Below, one piece after another: positions 61,821 through 64,000 of a DNA stretch of 64,000 nt. The stretch is from positions 62,001 to 126,000 of the forward strand of contig JAJTUQ010000010.1 in assembly GCA_021399445.1 (NCBI GenBank), in the 5' to 3' direction. Position 1 is the first letter of the stretch; each line of letters opens with the position of its first letter. The notes under the pieces were generated by a model. It was not told the DNA's origin. It ran no database searches and saw nothing but the letters and a program-made list of their open reading frames with translations. The position numbers and the translations under genes are program-made. Source of the DNA: Xylogone sp. PMI_703 (Eukaryota > Ascomycota > Leotiomycetes).

Positions 61821-64000
61821 CTCTTACTCAGATCATACAGATATTATAATATAGTCTATGTCAGTTTTATCTCGTCAATATCATTTTTCAGCTATTCTTA
61901 TTATCTTTTAACTATTTTTACTATTATCAGACTAAGTAATTCCTTGAACTATATAAACATTATCTTCTACAACAGCTTTGTTATACCATTGATTATTATA
62001 TTTATTATAAGAACATAGTTTATCTTAATATATTTATATTCTTTCAAGTCACAGATATAATAATAACAAATATTAATATACTTTGATCACTTGTGAAAGT
62101 ATAGATTCTTTACTAACATAAGCATACTTTAGTTATCTTTTAATATTTGTACAATCATCAAGTTTAGCTCAATATATTAAAGGAATCCTATATCATAGAA
62201 TATTTAAGCAATCCATTGGCTCTGCTTAGCGTACATTAACATTATAATATATTCTGATTCAGTACTTAAAGTTGTCATTGAACGTTATTTCTTATTCCCC
62301 CAGGAAATAAGTCTTCTGTAAAACATAGTCACATTTCTTGAAATACTCTTCTAGTCAGTTTTGTCTTTTGTTTAGTCTGTATCTGAATACATGATTAATA
62401 TAAGACTACTGACTTGTTTGTTGTTGTTATTACTTTAGTATGATAATTAGTTAACTTGAATTAAAATAAACTTATAACAGATACGTTATTTGATCATTAA
62501 TCTGGTATATCTTAAGAGTTTTTTTACAGTATTAGTGTAATATTCTTTAAGATTATTTATATATTAGTTAAGCTTTTTTAGAGTAAATATAATATTTGGT
62601 CTAATGTTTATCATTATATATATTAAACTTTTAATATATTCTTAATACTTAGTCAAATTAGCTTTCTTGTCAAAGTCTGAAGTCAGGTATAATTTGTTAT
62701 AACCAAAGATTAATATTAACTTTAGTTTATATTTCTCTTGAATTATTTTATATTAATTTAAAATGTTGTTTAAATATTACTTTTAATCTAGGAATAATAT
62801 CTTTTTTTTTGATTCTTAATAATATAAATACTAAGGATTACTTGAATTTTCCTTAAGTTCTTGGTATAAAATTGATTTGTTAATGTTTTTCCAAACTATT
62901 TTAATTTTTGTATTCTTGATATAATAATAATGATATTATTTACATAAATAAGTAATATGATCTTATGTTCTTTGTGGATATAAAGGCAAGAATCAGCTAA
63001 ATTTTGGACAAATCTAATCTTAACGAGATAACTTTTATAAAGTAGATTCTAGTCCTGTGTAAATTACTTTAGCTTATATAAATTTCGTAAGATATATAAT
63101 ATATACTTATTCTTTAACTTGAATACTCTGTCTGGTTAAAATAAGAAGATTTATTCTTGTAGATATAATTCAGTGAAAGTATTCTTTATATTATACAAAT
63201 GATATTCAAGGTTTTCCGTTATAATAATAGTCATGAATATCTGAAGAATATTCATTTTAACTGTAAGTACAAATATCTTAGTGAAATCTTGTTTATATTT
63301 CTGAGAAAAGTTTTGAATAATTAGTTTTGCCTTGAATCTGTTTAATGTTTTGTCAAGATTTATCTTAATAATAAATACTTATTTAGTGGAAACTAAGTTT
63401 ATTCTTTCTGGGGGTATTTTTTCTTCTTATATATCATTTTGTTATAATAATATAATCTCTTCATTAATTACCTTTTTTTATTTTTAACTATATTTATGAT
63501 CTAAAATAATCTCTTTATACATTATTAAGATAATAATATTTAGATTTATTATTAAACTGGCCAGAGTTATCTTGTCTGAGTCTTAGTAATCTTGATTTTC
63601 TAATATTACAAATATAATTTTAACTATCTTGGTAAAACAGTCTTTATTATCAAAATTATTGAATCTTTATCACTTTTGAAGATTATACCTCGTTTTTATA
63701 AGTTCTGGTAGTACTTAATTTTCCTTGCTAAATAAGTAAAATCTAATAAATAATACTATATTAATATTAAATAATAAATTATAATTCTCGGCTTAAGTCT
63801 AAGATTAATCTTTAATTTTATTTTCCTCATTTCTCTTATCTCCTCCTGGATAAAACATATTTATACTTGGATTATTTATATTTTCTTGATCATATTAATA
63901 ATTAGTTAAACTAATTAAATCATTATATATTATTATTAGATTTATAATGAACAAAATCATAATTTCGAAATTATTTAAGTTTTTTGGATCTGGGAATAAT
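61821..64000 (-). pseudogene. pol of copia-2, RNase H and reverse transcriptase end
   Basis: Read on the minus strand this is the counterpart of copia-1 from about 23447 back to about 21250. The reverse transcriptase box at 62932-62946 reads Tyr-Val-Asn-Asn in place of YVDD. The element runs off the right end of the window. It is more AT-rich than copia-1 and has many stops. Confidence 0.82.

Noticed and set aside
1..64000. Mitochondrial or bacterial origin because of the high AT content
   Set aside because: Nested LTR retrotransposons, spliced chitinase and LysM genes and RIP-type transitions all point to fungal nuclear DNA.

Overview
The window looks like a nuclear contig of a filamentous ascomycete (Pezizomycotina) with a two-speed genome. 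Two very AT-rich blocks (1-44160 and 59113-64000) are almost entirely dead LTR retrotransposons. Their sense frames are full of TAA/TAG where Gln or Trp codons belong, Asp is changed to Asn in reverse transcriptase motifs, and Cys to Tyr in zinc knuckles. All of this is what C:G to T:A repeat-induced point mutation (RIP) produces. Between the blocks lies a roughly 15 kb island (44160-59112) of ordinary base composition with spliced genes.

The AT-rich blocks can be resolved into nested insertions because many LTR borders and 5-bp target duplications survive. Stack 1 runs from 1 to 24329. An old Ty3/gypsy element (E1, 3' LTR 23725-24329) was entered by a second-family element (E0, LTR 17400-17946). 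E0 was entered by A (5' LTR 2770-3377), A by the near-complete element B (7974-15894, duplication TAAGC), and B by a solo LTR in reverse orientation (11418-12024, duplication CAGAC). The 3' end of E1 also took a Ty1/copia element (18958-23677, duplication GTTTT). Stack 2 runs from 24874 to 42945. A deleted element D contains F (27126-42293, duplication GAATT). F contains G (31927-39216, duplication TAAAG) and a second reverse solo LTR (27983-28588, duplication AAAAT). A third stack begins at 59113: a family-2 element H cut by a minus-strand copia element at 61591. The gypsy elements have the gag-PR-RT-RNaseH-INT-chromodomain order of chromoviruses. Between the chromodomain and the 3' LTR they carry a conserved ORF on the opposite strand.

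The island centres on two divergent genes sharing a roughly 0.9 kb promoter region. On the minus strand is a ten-exon gene for a secreted protein of about 981 residues with nine LysM-type modules (47567-51016). On the plus strand is a nine-exon gene for a 1077-residue chitinase of the killer-toxin-like (subgroup C) kind (51928-55640): signal peptide, two hevein-type chitin-binding domains, a GH18 domain with intact DxxDxDxE, and a C-terminal region with a Cys-x-Arg-Asp-Glu motif. Pairing of such chitinases with LysM genes is known in filamentous fungi. A neighbouring three-exon gene (45657-46688) encodes an unrecognised cytosolic-type protein of 295 residues. I derived exon borders by hand from splice sites and from phase continuity across every junction.

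The right side of the island (56290-59112) holds decayed material: two CBM1 cellulose-binding-domain remnants facing each other, a frameshifted Tc1/mariner transposase fragment, and one or two minus-strand genes of unknown function. I saw no tRNA or rRNA genes and no CRISPR-like arrays. All claims come from reading the sequence; no database search or alignment program was run.
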